A stretch of 64,000 nucleotides of DNA, taken from NCBI GenBank assembly GCA_009602725.1, contig WELB01000001.1, positions 20,857 to 84,856 on the forward strand, given 5' to 3'. This DNA is from Spirogloea muscicola. Lineage: Eukaryota; Streptophyta; Zygnematophyceae; Spirogloeales; Spirogloeaceae. Within the stretch, counting starts at the first letter, position 1. The number at the start of each line of letters is the position of its first letter. Under the pieces are notes generated by a model that had not been told where the DNA came from, ran no database searches, and saw only the letters and a program-made list of their open reading frames with translations. Positions 26,188 through 38,880 of the stretch are shown piece after piece. The position numbers and the translations under genes were made by a program.

Positions 26188-26747
26188 GGCACTGCGGCCT
26201 CAGAACCTCTAGTACTCTCCTAGGGGCCGCCGCCGCGCCCGAGTCATCCCGGCTGCCCCTGCGGTAACCACGAACCACTCCCATCGAGTCGCGGTACACG
26301 GCTTAGATCTGAATCCGTTGCTGAGAGTTAGGCGGACTAGCCCGTCCTCTGTCTTGGCTTGGTAGCATGGTAACGGCATGCGCCCTCGTCAAGCCACCGT
26401 TACAGAGTAGGGTTTTGGACCATACAGCCTAATCCTCAGGAACCTAGTTGCCATTAAAGGCAATGGCTTGTGAGAGGGCAGCCAAAAGAGGGTCAGGGCG
26501 CGGCGGTGCGCATGATGAAATGGAGGCCAAATCAAGGCAATGCAATGTTCAGGCGGCACCTAGTGCAGCAAATAAGGCTACATGAAACGAAGCCCTACCG
26601 TGAAGTGCTAGACTGTAAACATTCTCAGAGGGGGGCCAAGGTCTGCGAAGTGCCGATGCCCAGAGCCTCCACCTGCGCCCGCGCTCAGCAGCCATGGATG
26701 CCAGCGGCCGCGCCGCCTCGCGCCGGCGCCCGTCGAGCTAACGACCG
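26188..26747. other. Shared upstream region of two divergent genes
   Basis: About 560 bp between the filamin/RS gene (-) and the SDN5-like gene (+). It probably carries both promoters and 5' UTRs. I saw no clear TATA box. Confidence 0.5.
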
Positions 26748-26768
26748 ATGACGAACGCGCCGGCGCCG

Positions 26769-26802
<34 letters not shown>

Positions 26803-29800
26803 AGGAGGAGGAGGAGGAGGAGGAGGAGGAGCTTGATTTAGAGGAAGGCGAGATTGGCGGCGACGGCTGCCAGTCCTCGGTCCCGCGCACTGCAGAAGCT
26901 CCTGACGGCGACGGCGCCGGTCGCGTCTGCGACGCTGCGGCGGGCCCCTCGCCGCGCGTCCTTGCCCAGCCAGGTCCTCTCCAGGCCCGGGAAGTCCCTT
27001 GCTGGCCCTGGCATGCTCGGGCTCATCAGCAGGAAGCACTGAATGGCGCTCAATTAGCACAGTGTCCGCATTATGAAGGCACTAGGTTGTTGTCTCTTAA
27101 TATGTTCTCCCAATCTTCAGCTGATTATGGTGGCCTGCACCAATCCTGCATTCTTAGGAGAGAAGCGCAAGGGCTGCGCTAGGAGGCAAGCTAAGAAGCA
27201 GCGCCAACGCGTCGCAGCTGGGAAGGGGTCCTCCGCCGATTACTTCGACGTATACGGTCCTCAGGCAAGCTTCCCATTCCTATTTGTGCGACGTGCCGAG
27301 TACTTTGCTGATGGAGAGGCTGTTGAGAGTCCTACTTGCTCAGATTCCGCTCGCTTGAGTAATCAGGCACTGAAGTACACAGCAATATAACCGCCCAGAC
27401 ATGCAGGGTGGTGGGGTTTGGTTGACAGTAAACCTACATCTTGTGGTCTATTTTCCTTGACAGGCCCGGGCTGAGATTATAGTTCATCAGCCCGAGAAAG
27501 CAGATGCCAAGCTTAAGTTGCAAGACATCCAGGGCCTCATCTGTTGGCTGCTCGCAGATGGCATGTCACCTCGATGGATATTTGTTAAGGTGCAGTTTGT
27601 ATGAGATCTGCTTGCACTGAGAGACCTGCTTGCACAGAGATTGTTCCAGCTACACTCTGTCTGCTTTTGCAATCAAGAGAAGATACACAGAAGTGACATA
27701 ATATGACACAGACGATACATTAGGCAAAGTTTTGTGCAGATTATAGGGTGCATTGAGCGCTTGCAGTCTGTAGGCTGTGAGAAGAAAAAATGTTGGAGAC
27801 CTTATAGACAAGCGTGCACCCTTGAGGTAGTCAACGTCTTACTTTTGTTTGGGGTAAGCAACAGTTGTGACAAGATCTGGCTGTCAAGCTCAAAGCATCT
27901 TCATTTGACCTGAACTCAATGTCTGTACTTACAGAATAAGCCACTAGTCTCCAAGGTGGTCTTCCTCTACATACCTGGTTTGGATGCCCATCTGTACCAG
28001 GCCCAAAGTGACCTCTTTCCGAATCTTGGCCAGATTTGTAACACCCACCGAATTGTTACTGCTGTCAGGTGTGATTACATAGCTGCGCTACTCTAAGTTA
28101 CAAAAAGTGGCACCTTAGCGGTACTGTGGTGGTAGGTTGCATGTCTGAAGAGAGCTTTCAAAGGTTTGCAAGTTAGTGCAGACACTGTTGATCTAAAATT
28201 GCAACACATCTTTGATTCATTTCAAGCCATTCAGCTGCCTTGCCGTCATGCGTATTGGCAGTACTGAATTATCATGTCTATGCAAAATCTTCCACCTTGA
28301 AAACGTGAGATCTGTTCTCAGTACTTGATGTTGGACTTGACAGCTAGCAAGCCAATCCAAAATTAAAAATTTTTTAATTAGTCCCTGCAGGGACTGGATG
28401 CGCTTGAGTAGCAAGTCAGCACCCGCGTGCGCTCATTGTCTGGTGCTGAGGGTCCTCTTGTATGCTGCAGCACAACTGTGGATGCGATGAGGACAATCCA
28501 GTCCTTGTTGACTGTTCCTATGACCAAGAAGCAGAAGGAGGTAGGTTGTCAACATTATATTCTCAATTCCTGATCATGATCAACCACATACCATCCCACC
28601 AATACCATTACCATACAGCCACTCACTGCACCAGGCACTCTGCATGCCTGCGAGATTGCATATGTGTCTCAGCATGTTACTGATTGGTGGTCATGATCTG
28701 GTCTCTCCTTTCTCTGTGTTGCTCGGCTCTTGATAGTATCCTTGTTGTATCAGCTTGTGAGACTGTGATACTGGCTGTTTGCAGAAAGAAAGCACTTCCG
28801 CATCAAAGAGTACTTCAAAATCAAGCAGCGCTGCGGGAGTGGTACATGCAAAATGCAGCCCCAAAACGGAGGGTATTGAAAGGGCAGCAATGAGTCAAAC
28901 CCAAATGAAGGCCACTGTGGTCAGAGAGTCTGAATCATGTAGGCTCTGCCAAAACCTGAACAGCAAGCAGTAGAGCAGCCTGAGCATAGTGCTGAGCAGC
29001 CTGTTCCTGAACAGCCCTCTACAGATCACTGATCTGTCAGCTTGACTAGGTGTATACATGTTTTTGCATCGCTTAATCTGGTCTTGCTTGCGCAACTGAT
29101 ATGCTTATCATGCTGCATGCTCATGTTGTCCTTCCTTTCCAGTTGACGATCACGGAGCCTCAAGCTTGCAGGCCAACGGCTGTCACGCACCACCCTTCCC
29201 GCCTTCTTATTATCTGCTCACGAGAGGAGAGATGATTGAACAGGGGTATCCAATTCCCCGTGAGGTCGGGGATGCAAGCTGCTGCCCTGAAGGTCAGCAG
29301 CATTGACCAGCCTTTGATGTCCAGGACCTCTGGAAGCTGCAGCAACCATTCGCTGAAGATGATATTATTCGTGCACCTAATCCATATAGTAGAGCCTTCT
29401 TTGGCGCATTTCTTGCAGGTTATCTCATGACAAAATTAGCTGGCGGGAAGCCAAAGCATGAGATGCTCGCAATTGATTGCGAGATGGTAAGACAGAATGG
29501 GCCTCTGAGGAAGGACTTTACTAGCATCTGTTCCTGCTCATGTGCATGTTGCTGGCCTTTAAACAGACTGCAGCTAGTTGTCAATAAAGTTACATGCTTG
29601 GTTGTTTTACTTTTGCCATGTGACAGTGCTACACAAAGAAGGGCTTGGAGCTCACGCGTGTAACAGTTGTCGACTCCGCAGGCAAGGTGGCCTCCTTGGG
29701 GACAACCTATGCAATGTCTGAAGCCATGCATATTTTATGTACTTCCTAATCTGCATCATTGTAATGACTACATCGTCAGTGTTTGATATATATGATCTAT

Positions 29801-31915
29801 TATGCATTTGCCGTTGTAACAAGGTCAGCCGGAGTTAACTCATGCAATATTTTGTAAGACAGGTCCTCTATGACACCCTGGTCCTGCCTGCTTGTCCCAT
29901 AACTGACTACAACACACTGTAAGGGGTCTCATCGGCTTGTCTGCGTCAGAATTCACTGCTTGTGCCATGCGGGGCCTCGACAAGAGTTGCTTGAAGATGT
30001 GATCCGAATTCTACTGTGATCAGCTTGATCACATAACCTTCACATACTCATACCAGCACCATTGAAGTAGAGTTTCTGAATGAGGAATGACTCAGAATCC
30101 ATTCTCTCATTGGGGCTTGTGTTAAATTGTCAGTTGACTGTTTTGAGCAGGTACAGTGGCATCACAAAGGAGATGATGGATGGTGTAAGAACAAGTGTGC
30201 TGGATGTGCAAGTGCGTGCTGCTTCGCATGTGCTTCAGTTTTAATTCCAGCTCTTACAAACTGTTTGCCATCTCATCATACGTCAGATAGCAAATCAAAA
30301 ACAAGCAGGCATTTGTGGGTGTTGTTATGTTGCTCCTTTTCCCATTATGCAGGGTGCACGAGCTAGTCTGATCAAGTTGCTCTTGGCAATGGATGCAGAA
30401 TGTTATGCTTGACTTCATAAGTGCTGAGACGATTCTGGTGGGTCATTCGCTTCAAAGTGATCTCCAGCAGCTGCAGATTGTACATTTGCGGGTCATCGAC
30501 ACAGCTGTCATCTTCGCGCATCCAAGGGGTCCTCCCTTCCGGCCTGCTCTCAGGGTGCTGGCTGAGAAGCTCCTTCAGAGGACCATCCAGGACAGTCAAA
30601 AAGGCCATGATAGCGTGGAGGATGCGAGGGCTGCCATGGACCTTGCTCTGCTGAAGATCCGTAATGGTGAATCTTTTAGCTGATCTCTTGGTCACTGCCC
30701 CATTGCTGTCAGCTCCCCAACATCGTACAGGATTCCAACAGATGCTAACTATGTGCAAAGTTAGCAAGACTCTGCAGACGCAGCAAGGTCAGGCGCAGAA
30801 TTTGTGATAGCAATCTTGAGTCGTAATGTCTGCGCTCCTGACAGTCAGACCTCTACTCTGCCTTTGGCTGACAGATACGACACGCCGCTGCTACTGGTTT
30901 TGCAATGTTGTCCTAGTCAATTGCTTTGTAGCTGACTCAAGCTGTCATCCCACCTTCACGGGCAGGGCCGTCTTTTGGCGAGGCTAGGTCTGTGGATCCT
31001 GGAGTGAGCCTACTCAGTTTGCTTGGGCGGAATGGTAGACGGTGCTCTCTGATCGACAGACGGAGCATGCTTCACAGATTCGCCACCGACTCCTCCTCTG
31101 CATTAGTCTGCTCCACAGATCGAGATGTTGTGGCGAAGGCCCAGAAGGAGGTAAAGAGTCAGAGGCGAAGCAGCTCTGCAAGCCAACCACTTTTTCACAC
31201 TGGAGAAGAGACTCGCATGAGCTTATATCCATTATAAGCTTGGGAGGCTATATTTACACACTTCCTTGCGGCCTGTGAGAAAGCAACTGCCTGAATTATT
31301 CCACTTTACTTGTTCACTGACCTTTCCTCTTGTCAAATGGCAGGTGAGGAATGTGGCCACGAGCTTTGTGTGGGCAAGGCTGCTGGAGCTGGCTGCACAC
31401 CAGGATGCTGTTGCTCGCCAAGCGGACTCTACGAGTACCAGGATGGCAGAGATGCAGGCTCTGCTGACTTGCAACCCAGGGGGGGAGGAGGCGTGCACAC
31501 TGCCACCATTATCGCCTGAGCTTGCAGATGTCCTCACCCTCGTTGACAACAACGCAAGCGCCATTTGGGCAGCCTTACAGCCCAACACCGTTCTAATTAT
31601 TGCTACGGGCCATGGAGACCTGCCATTTATCTCCAAGTGAGTGTATATTCGCATACTGGATATCCACACTCTTCGTTTTCTGACCTCCAGGCATCTCGCC
31701 TTAGATTGTTAGCAATCTAATTTCACATACTCAAAAGCAGCCTTGCCTATAACAAGTCTGGTGTATGATTGTGCAGACTTCAGGAAATGAAGTGGAAGCG
31801 GCTTCAGTCGCAGCACACAGGACTGGCACGCTGGGATGACGCTGCCGAGGCTGTGGTCCGCGAGTGCCACAAGCGCGCCCGCCTGGGCCTGTGCTTTGTG
31901 GGCGTCAAGCAATGA
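26748..31915 (+). CDS. SDN5: DEDDh 3'-5' RNA exonuclease, SDN5/REXO5-like
   Basis: Model of 15 exons: 26748-26973, 27158-27264, 27464-27589, 27935-28068, 28471-28540, 28785-28872, 29143-29264, 29325-29486, 29627-29686, 29863-29918, 30151-30211, 30399-30666, 30966-31150, 31344-31636 and 31777-31915, about 698 residues with phases consistent throughout. After an acidic/Lys start come YFDVYGPQ, then LQDIQGLICWLLADGMSPRW and NKPLVSKVVFLYIPGLDA, the N-terminal region of plant SDN5. Next is PPSYYLLTRGEMIEQGYP. The nuclease motifs are Exo I (LAIDCEM), Exo II (ILVGHSLQSDL) and Exo III (GHDSVEDARAAMDL), with all four acidic residues and the His. The C-terminus (LLGRNGRRCSLIDR, VLIIATGHGD, LGLCFVGVKQ) matches SDN5. 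The family trims small or structured RNAs 3' to 5'. The intron after 27264 starts with GC, as CAG then GCAAGC, and the reading frame and conservation require it. The first exon is the least certain. Confidence 0.92.
28355..28395. repeat. AT-rich hairpin beside a perfect 16-bp palindrome
   Basis: In intron 4 of the SDN5-like gene. AAATTAAAAATTTTTTAATT is nearly self-complementary and is followed at 28380-28395 by the exact palindrome AGTCCCTGCAGGGACT. Confidence 0.8.
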
Positions 31916-32619
31916 TGCAAGCGGACACTTCTGCATCATCCATCTTGGTTGCTGAGTGCAGTGCCATGGTGGCGCCATTGAGTGGCGGGTTATTGCCTGT
32001 GAAGATAGCCTGCAGGCGTTGTGAACATGCTAAACAAGGCCATTTTGTTGCCTACTAGCGCTTGCTTTGCTCCGAAGCCAGAGGAGGAAAGGGGCATTTG
32101 AACCAGTCTCTCTTCATCACGTTACGATAAAGGTAACAGATCTATGATTTGTTGGACCCTTTTCTGGTACTCTGTCTGCCTGCCTGCTAGCACCTCGACC
32201 TCCTGGTCCTTTGGAGTGGAGTAATGCAGACTCTGCATACTTTGTAGTACTGGAGGATGGAGCAACTGTACCTGACCTTGAGCTTGTCAAAAAATTGACA
32301 ATGTTTTCTAAAATGCCCAGTTTTGCAGATTGTGGACCCAGATGCTTCAACAAGAGGTGAACGGACACAGGCAGGGTTTACAGACGACCTTGTCCTTTCC
32401 TGACCGTTCTCTGGCACATGACCCCAAGATTGTTTGCATGACAGGTGATTGGCGGACCTCACAGAAACGACTCTGCAGAAACAGTTGGAGGCATTGTTGC
32501 AAGCAAGTGCTACTTGCATGTTCCATACACTGCTCGAAGGACTACAAGTAGAGTAGCTTGATTTGGGGAGATCTGAGGTAGTCAGGGCCAACCTTCTATG
32601 CCACTGTTGGGACTCCTCA

Positions 32620-32715
32620 AATACCTTGTTCATTCTTTTGTGGGCTGGCTTTTCACAGCCCTTGTCCTCTTCTGACGAGCTGCTTCTAAAGTGCTCCTCA
32701 ACTTCAGTAGGACTC
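32620..32715. repeat. Dispersed foldback repeat, single copy
   Basis: TTGTTCATTC precedes the core at 32642 (GGGCTGGCTTTTCACAGCCC), followed by a CTTCTGACGAGCTGCTTCTAA tail that resembles the tails at 34.8-40.5 kb. Confidence 0.7.
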
Positions 32716-33171
32716 CTACGCCAGCTCTTGCCTCCTCCGACACCCACCATGTAGCCTGTCATCATCACATCGACATTGTATGGAAATCGCTCTGCTTGCG
32801 AAGAAGGAAAGGACAGTATCTGTCTCTTTTTTAGCGTCAGATGGTGGTGGTCCTTCAAAGCTGTCTGAAGTGCTGCAGGCGTTTGTGCTTCATGCATATC
32901 CAGTAGTAAGGAGAGCGAGCGCATCAGTAGTCAGTGGCCAATGACGTGGATGCTTCCTCCCACTGCTCCATCAGGAGCATAGTCTTGCTTCATTACCGCA
33001 AGCATTGATCTTCTGACGTCAAATGCAGTAGCAGCTGTTAAGTAGCGAGAGCTCATGGCCGGGCCAATTTTGGTAATACAATCCACTGGGCTAGAGCCAG
33101 CCGGCTAAGGCAATGTCGTTTATCAGGGATCAGCCCAAAGTACTGACGCTGGATGGGTGTAATATTTGCAG

Positions 33172-33321
33172 CCGTACAATGGAGCAGTGGTTCACTCCCA
33201 ATACGCTGCTTGTAGTGATGCTCGCATGATTGAAGGCTTGACTTCGCGTACATGGAGGAATGTTGCAATGACTGATTTAAAGGTGGAGAAGTCACTCCTC
33301 AATGGCATCCAAAATTATGAG
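33172..33321 (+). CDS. Candidate exon of an unidentified gene
   Basis: A 50-codon stretch open in phase 0 between TTTGCAG and a GAG/GTGAGA donor. It encodes PYNGAVVHSQYAACSDARMI, then EGLTSRTWRNVAMTDLKVEK. The composition is protein-like, but I do not recognise it and cannot place its neighbours confidently. Confidence 0.3.
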
Positions 33322-33759
33322 GTGAGACGAGAAGGGCTCTCACGCCTTTAGTGGGACAACTTTGCAGCTAAAGGTCCAAGAGCCATCTTGTTCCGTGCGG
33401 CATGGCGTCTGCATGCCAAGCTTATCAACTCTCTGCCTACAGTATTGATGTAGAGCCCAGATGATTGGGAAGGACTTGCTACTTATATTGCTTCCTGAGC
33501 AATAGCTGCATCCAAGAGTTCAACAGAAAGAGCACCTTCTCATGCGCACACAGCAGCCCTTACTCAGCAGCTGAGGAAAGGAAGGCTGGCCGGTCACGAT
33601 AGACTCACTTAGAATCTCCGCGAGGAGGTGCACAGTGCTGGGTTGAGGAAGCGTCCAAGCGACTGCCCAGTGGGGCATCAGAGTATAGACAGGAGCGGAA
33701 TGCTGAGTTACGGGGGGAGGGGCCGGGCTTGCGGGGGCCAACCTGTCTTGATTTCATGT

Positions 33760-34010
33760 CAGGCAAGAATGGCCGTTTGTAAGTACATGCACGTTACACA
33801 CTGCGAGCTGCCGCTGCCGCTGCCACTGCCGGGATCAAGCCGTTGCTCAGCAATTGGGGGCCGAAGATGGATGTCCCGAGGCGGAGTGGCCAGTCCCCCG
33901 GCCAGAGCTCGGTCAGCTTCCTGGTTCATAGCATGCGCCTGAGCGCGCTCCAGACTCAGATGGGGGGCCGGCGCAACAGCGGACCAATAAATAGCGGCAG
34001 CATACAGAGC
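33760..34010 (-). mobile_element. Probable LINE 3'-end fragment
   Basis: On the minus strand it encodes LERAQAHAMNQEADRALAGG, closely similar to QRAQAHALHQKAGRALASSS of the copy at 55.6-55.7 kb. That is the tail of the probable non-LTR element. Sequence beyond this block on both sides differs between copies, so it is a short fragment. Confidence 0.45.
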
Positions 34011-34819
34011 TGGGCTGGAAGGATAAATAGCGTGTAACAATGACAGGGGCCAGAGCGGCCAAGTACGAGGGCAAGCAAATACGCAAAGGTAGGCCGCTAT
34101 TCTCCCGCCATGCTCAGTAGTGGCGGCGCTCAGCAGGAGGTTCTCGACGACAAACAGCGGACGGCAGGTTGAGCTCACTGCGGCATTCTCATGCACAGCG
34201 TCGCCATAGATAGACATGTTGCTGGCAGCCAAGCCCTTCAGGGGGGAAGCATTATAGTCCAACGTGCACAATCCAGGCTAGCCATCCTCTCGAGCGGGTG
34301 TGTGTAGGCAAGTACCCACGCAGGCTTGCGCGCCTAAAAGAAACCCCCCCCAGAAGCATGGCGGCCAGAGCTCACGGGCAGGCATTTGTGTAACTGTGGG
34401 CCGATACTTAATCACGCCGACCGGCTTCGCGAGGGCATGGGAGCCAACAGAGTAAGCAACCGATACCGTTAAGGACTTCATGGCTGGCCTCTCAGAAGCC
34501 ATAACACTCTCTTTGTGGAATGATACCAGTTTGTTAAGAGCTAAACAGAATGGATGGCTGCAGGTCTCCGGCAGTCACACTATTTGATGTCCGGTTCTCG
34601 GATTGCGGTGATGAAGCACGGGCGCGTGCCCCGGCGGGAGGGGGGCAGCAGCACGGGTGCGCTACCGTCCAAGTAACGCCGTCACGCGTGGGAGTGCCCG
34701 CCACGTGCAGCGCGCTCGCCGTGAAGTGCGGCGCCTGCTGCGGTGGCCGGGCTGGCGGGTAGCGCAGCGTGACGCTCGGCTCCCAGGAGCTCCGAACAGA
34801 GGGGAGAAGCCCTGCCGCC
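34011..34819. other. No gene confirmed, partly GC-rich
   Basis: Contains a C-run near 34345 and a GC-rich segment at about 34600-34800. That segment resembles exon composition elsewhere in the window but has no recognised protein match. Confidence 0.35.
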
Positions 34820-36589
34820 CCCCGCCCGCATGAGCTTGTCCAGCCCCTATCCTCAATGGGCGAGCCCTTTCTTCATGAGGTACTGCGCCGTCCGAGGCGG
34901 CCCACATGTCTCTCTCCTTCTGACGATTAGCGGGCCGAGGGAAGCGCTAAGAAGCACACAAAGATACAAAGCAGCTACGTATCACTCAGTAACCCCTGCT
35001 AAGCATAAGAAAGTGCCCGCCCATAGAGAAGAGGGGCTGGCGAAGCCAACCCAAAAAGAATGGACAATGTTCAAAGCCAAAGACAGAAGTGCCGAAAAAG
35101 GACTACACTACAATGTGCAAGAGGGTGCAGAGGGAGATGCAGATGGATGCTCAGTAGCCACGTGTGAGCAACACCAGATCAGAGTAACTCGGAGCAGGAA
35201 AAGCGGCACTTTGCCGAGACCCGGAAGCAGCCTCAGGTCAGAGACGCTAAGCTCCTGGAAGTGGGTCCCCGGGCGGCTGCGACGAGCTGGCCCCTCCTTT
35301 CCTTTTCTTTGAAGAAGGTGCTCGCCTATTGAGAAGAGGGGCTGGCAAAGCCAACCCAACTTTTCTTTGGGCTGGCCTTTCCCAGCCACCAGTCAATCTG
35401 GCCGCGCTTTCTTCTTTTCTGGTCGGGCTGGCATTGATTTCTCCCTTCTTTCACAGCCCAAATGGCAATGGCTGCGAGAGCTCAGCCCAGAAGGAAGTGG
35501 CCTCACCAGTTAAAGGGAAGTAATTGTGAAAGGCCATCCCAAAGGAAGCTACAAGGTCTGAAAGGGAAGTGCTCACCCATAGGTCTGATAGGGCCGGCTG
35601 GCGCAAAAAGCAGGACATTTCTCTAAACGACGTCAGCGAGTGGGCGCTCAATAACCTCTGGTCAGCAAATGCATATCAGAATAAGTGGAGGGCGGAAAAT
35701 TGCGTCGCCCTGACGGAATCCGGAGTCAGCAGCCAAGGCGCTACCTGCACTTTGCCGTGCACTTGCAGGCACGCTAAGTCAACGGCAAATGATAGATACA
35801 CCTGTTCCAAACTTAGGCAATGGCTGTCAGAGGCCAGCCTAAAGAAAAGGCCAAAGGGCCGAAAGGAAGTAGGAGAGAGTAAGCTCAATTGAAGGGGGCG
35901 TCTACTTGTAGGAGACTGTGTTCTTGACTACTCTGGACCTTGTTTATTCTTTGTGGGCTCCTTTCACAGAAGAAAGTGCTCTCCCATTGAGGATAGGGGC
36001 TGGAAAAGGGGGCTCCTTGCACAGCCTTCGCCCCTTTCGGAAGAGCTGCTTCTCTTGCGAGGTAGAAACAGCTATCCAAAGCAAGGCGATGGTTGTGAGA
36101 TGTCAGCGCCGAGAGGAGACAGAAAGGAGAGGCATAAGCTCTTCCGAAGGGGCGAAGTCTGTGCTCAAAACTAGAGCTTACGAAGTGTTATCTCGCCCGG
36201 GAAGCTTTGCGAAAGCGCTTCATGGCCCCTCCGGTTCTTGTCAGTTCTTTTTGGGCTGGCTGTTCACAGCCGTCGCCCCAATTGGGAGAGCCACTTTCAT
36301 TGTGAAGGCCAGCCCCAAGAGGATGAACAAGGCATGTAATGGCGAGCCTTTATGGACGAGTTTTGTCTTTCTACTGATGAGCCTCTCTGCATTTGGGTAT
36401 CAGAGTCTCCGCGTGTAGGGGTTGGGGCGTTTTGTTCTCGTGCGTTTTGTGTCCTAACCTTAGCCACTCCTAGAGTCTCCTTACTACAAATGTGCACTGC
36501 TCATTCTTCTTTCTGGGCTGGTCTATCACAGCCCTTGCCCCCATTGGGAGAGCCACTTCGTATCACAGCCACTGCCCTCTCCTGGAAGC

Positions 36590-36755
36590 GTCTTTTCTTC
36601 TTCTTAGCTGGGGTTACTGAGTGTCTCGTAGCAGCTTTGTTTCTGTTACTTAGCGCTTCCCCTGGCCCCCTTCTCGTACTCTGTTCATTCTTTTTCGGGC
36701 TGGTTGTTCCAGCCCCTATTCTCAATGGGCGAGCACTTTCTTCTTATACTGGCTT
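36590..36755. repeat. Long form of the foldback repeat, minus orientation
   Basis: About 150 bp that is the near-exact reverse complement of the tandem units at 37943-38280. It runs from GGGGTTACTGAGTGTCTCG through CTTAGCGCTTCCCCTGGCCC and the core at 36697 to CTCAATGGGCGAGCACTTTC. Confidence 0.8.
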
Positions 36756-37942
36756 GGCACCCCTTCATGTCATGCTCACTGCGCGCAATCTTCTGCTTCG
36801 TTGTGCGTTGAAGCGCACTCTTAGCTGGACTAATTGCGGGTTGGGGGCCCACTTCTCGGAAGTGAGCTGCGCCTCGCAGCGTGCGTCGTGACCAGCATGT
36901 CGGTGCCCGTCGGCGCCGCCGGCCTCATGTGACGGCACATGTCCCCATCCAGCTCGTGGAATTCTCGCATGCCCCCCTTTGGAGGGCGCCAGCTGTCGCC
37001 AAGTTGAGAAAGCTGCGCCAACACAGAAGTGAAGCTCTTCCAATGGGCGGGGCTGTGAAAAGCCAGCTCTGGACAAGGTCCAACGGGCCTACAAAGCACT
37101 CGTCCTTTTGTCAGCTTCCTGGGCTTGCCTTTCACAGCCAGTATCCCTTCTTCTATCACAGGCTTATTCTGTCGGCTGCTGCTTATGCCGACTTGCAGCT
37201 ACTAAATAGGGCGTTACTAATGAGCTGCCATCCAGATTAAGCACAGCATTGCTAAATGCTGCGCGCTTGTGTTGGAGCTTCCCCTTTGACCTGGTCCAAT
37301 CTTGTTGGGCTGACCTTTTACAGCTACTGCCTCCTTCGCAGTAGCTTCTCTCTCTGCGAAGAGGATGAGGTGGCTGTCAAGGGTCAGACAATGAGAAGGG
37401 ACGAGTACCGAAATTTGAAGTGGGAATGAGTGGCAGATGGCGAATGCTGGCAGCATCTGCATGCCAGCTGTGAGTTGAGCAGGCCGAGATGATGAGCGAG
37501 CTCTGAAGGCGTTACGCGAGGACGCCGTGTGCCATCGCCGTGACGCCGGACATGTGACGAGACTGGCGCCGAGAAGAAAGTGCTCGCCCATTGAGAATAG
37601 GGGCTGGAACAACCAGCCCGAAATGGAATGAGAGGGGCTTGGCCGTTGATAGCGCGGTAGCCTCGCTTGGCCGGCCCGCTTGGCCGCCACGCTGCGCGCC
37701 CAGGCGGTCGCGTGCAACCGCGTGGGCTGCCACTGTCAGCTCTTTAGGCATTGGAGATTTTTATTTCCGGAAGGGGCCTGGAAATGGCTTGTATAATTTG
37801 TGAGACCTGTGAAGGGGGAGAGTCTCATCTAGTATTGGGTATGGCTATGGTTAGCCAGCCCAGGAAAAAGAATGACAAAGTTCGAAGGGGGCAGAAAAGT
37901 GCTACAGCACACAGCGAATCAAGTGGCTACTGGGTGCTGTAG

Positions 37943-38280
37943 AGCAGCCGCAGGTCAGAAGAAAGTGCTCGCCCATTGAGAATAGGGGCTGGAACAACCA
38001 GCTCGAAATGGAATGAACAGAGTACGAGAAGGGGGCCAGGGGAAGCGCTAAGAAACAGAAACAAAGCAGCTACGAGACACTCAGTAACCCCTGCTGAGCA
38101 GCCGCAGATCAGAGATGCTGGAGAAGAGTCAGAAGAAGAAAGTGCTCGCCCATTAAGAAAAGGGGCTGGAACAACCAGCCCGAAAAAGAATGAACAGAGT
38201 ACGAGAAGGGGGCCAGGGGAAGCGCTAAGAAACAGAAACAAAGCAGCTACGAGACACTCAGTAACCCCTGCTAAGCAAGC
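37943..38280. repeat. Two tandem long-form foldback repeat units
   Basis: Units at about 37943-38095 and 38097-38280 are almost identical over GAAAGTGCTCGCCCATT, the GGGGCTGGAACAACCAG core, GGGGCCAGGGGAAGCGCTAA and GAGACACTCAGTAACCCC. Both are preceded by AGCAGCCGCAG. A partial third copy lies at 37565-37640, and a diverged copy at about 34930-35060. Confidence 0.85.
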
Positions 38281-38345
38281 ACATTTGTCAATGTGCTTGC
38301 CTTTGTACTTGGCCACGCAGGCCCTCCATCTCTTCACACTCTTTT
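38281..38345 (+). mobile_element. LINE tail fragment
   Basis: TTGTCAATGTGCTTGCCTTT, then TTGGCCACGCAGGCCCTCC, nearly identical to 55814-55860. It directly abuts the second tandem repeat unit. Confidence 0.6.
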
Positions 38346-38699
38346 GTCTTTCTTACTAATCGCTTGTAGGCCCCTCCGAACCTTTGTCAATATTATTTGG
38401 GCTGGCTTTTCGCAGCCCTTGCCCCTATTATGGGAGTGCCACTTCTTTTCTCATGTCTATAGCCAAAGGCAGCAGCCAAAGCCAAAAGCAGCCAAAGCGT
38501 GACCACCACGCAGATGCAGCGCAGGTGCCATTTGCTGTAGCGGTACTGACAGGCGCATGCGATACACCTGGGCGAGGGAGCCTGCCGGCGGTGGAACGGC
38601 CTTCTCCCCGTGGGAGGAGGCGCGCGGTGCGCATGAAATGAGAGGGTGGGCCTATTGAAGCTAAAACATTGTTCAGGCCTCGGGGAGGCACCTCCGTTT

Positions 38700-38880
38700 G
38701 GGCGAGCTCTAGTAGGTGGCAGAAGGGCTCCGTTCCTGGCATCTAGTATTCATGCATCGAGTAGTGACATTTATGTTTATCCGTGGTTATTGAGCGGGTC
38801 AATCTGCAGTAGGTTATGTAGATTTTTAGATGTGCTTGCCTTTGTACCTGGCCATTTGGCCCTACATTTCTTTCTAATAC
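38700..38880 (+). mobile_element. LINE 3'-end fragment with tail
   Basis: AGTGACATTTATGTTTATCC, then GTGGTTATTGAGCGGGTCA, followed by GATGTGCTTGCCTTTGTACC. It aligns along its length with 55750-55875. Diverged and partial. Confidence 0.6.

Larger units (their letters stand above)
31916..33759. other. Intergenic with a few possible exons
   Basis: Follows the SDN5-like gene. Two short plus-strand stretches are framed by splice-like signals: about 32217-32355 (SAYFVVLEDGATVPDLELV) and 33172-33321 (see separate entry). A possible third is near 32830-32900 (SDGGGPSKLSEVLQAFV). They could belong to one small plus-strand gene, but no family was recognised. Confidence 0.3.
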
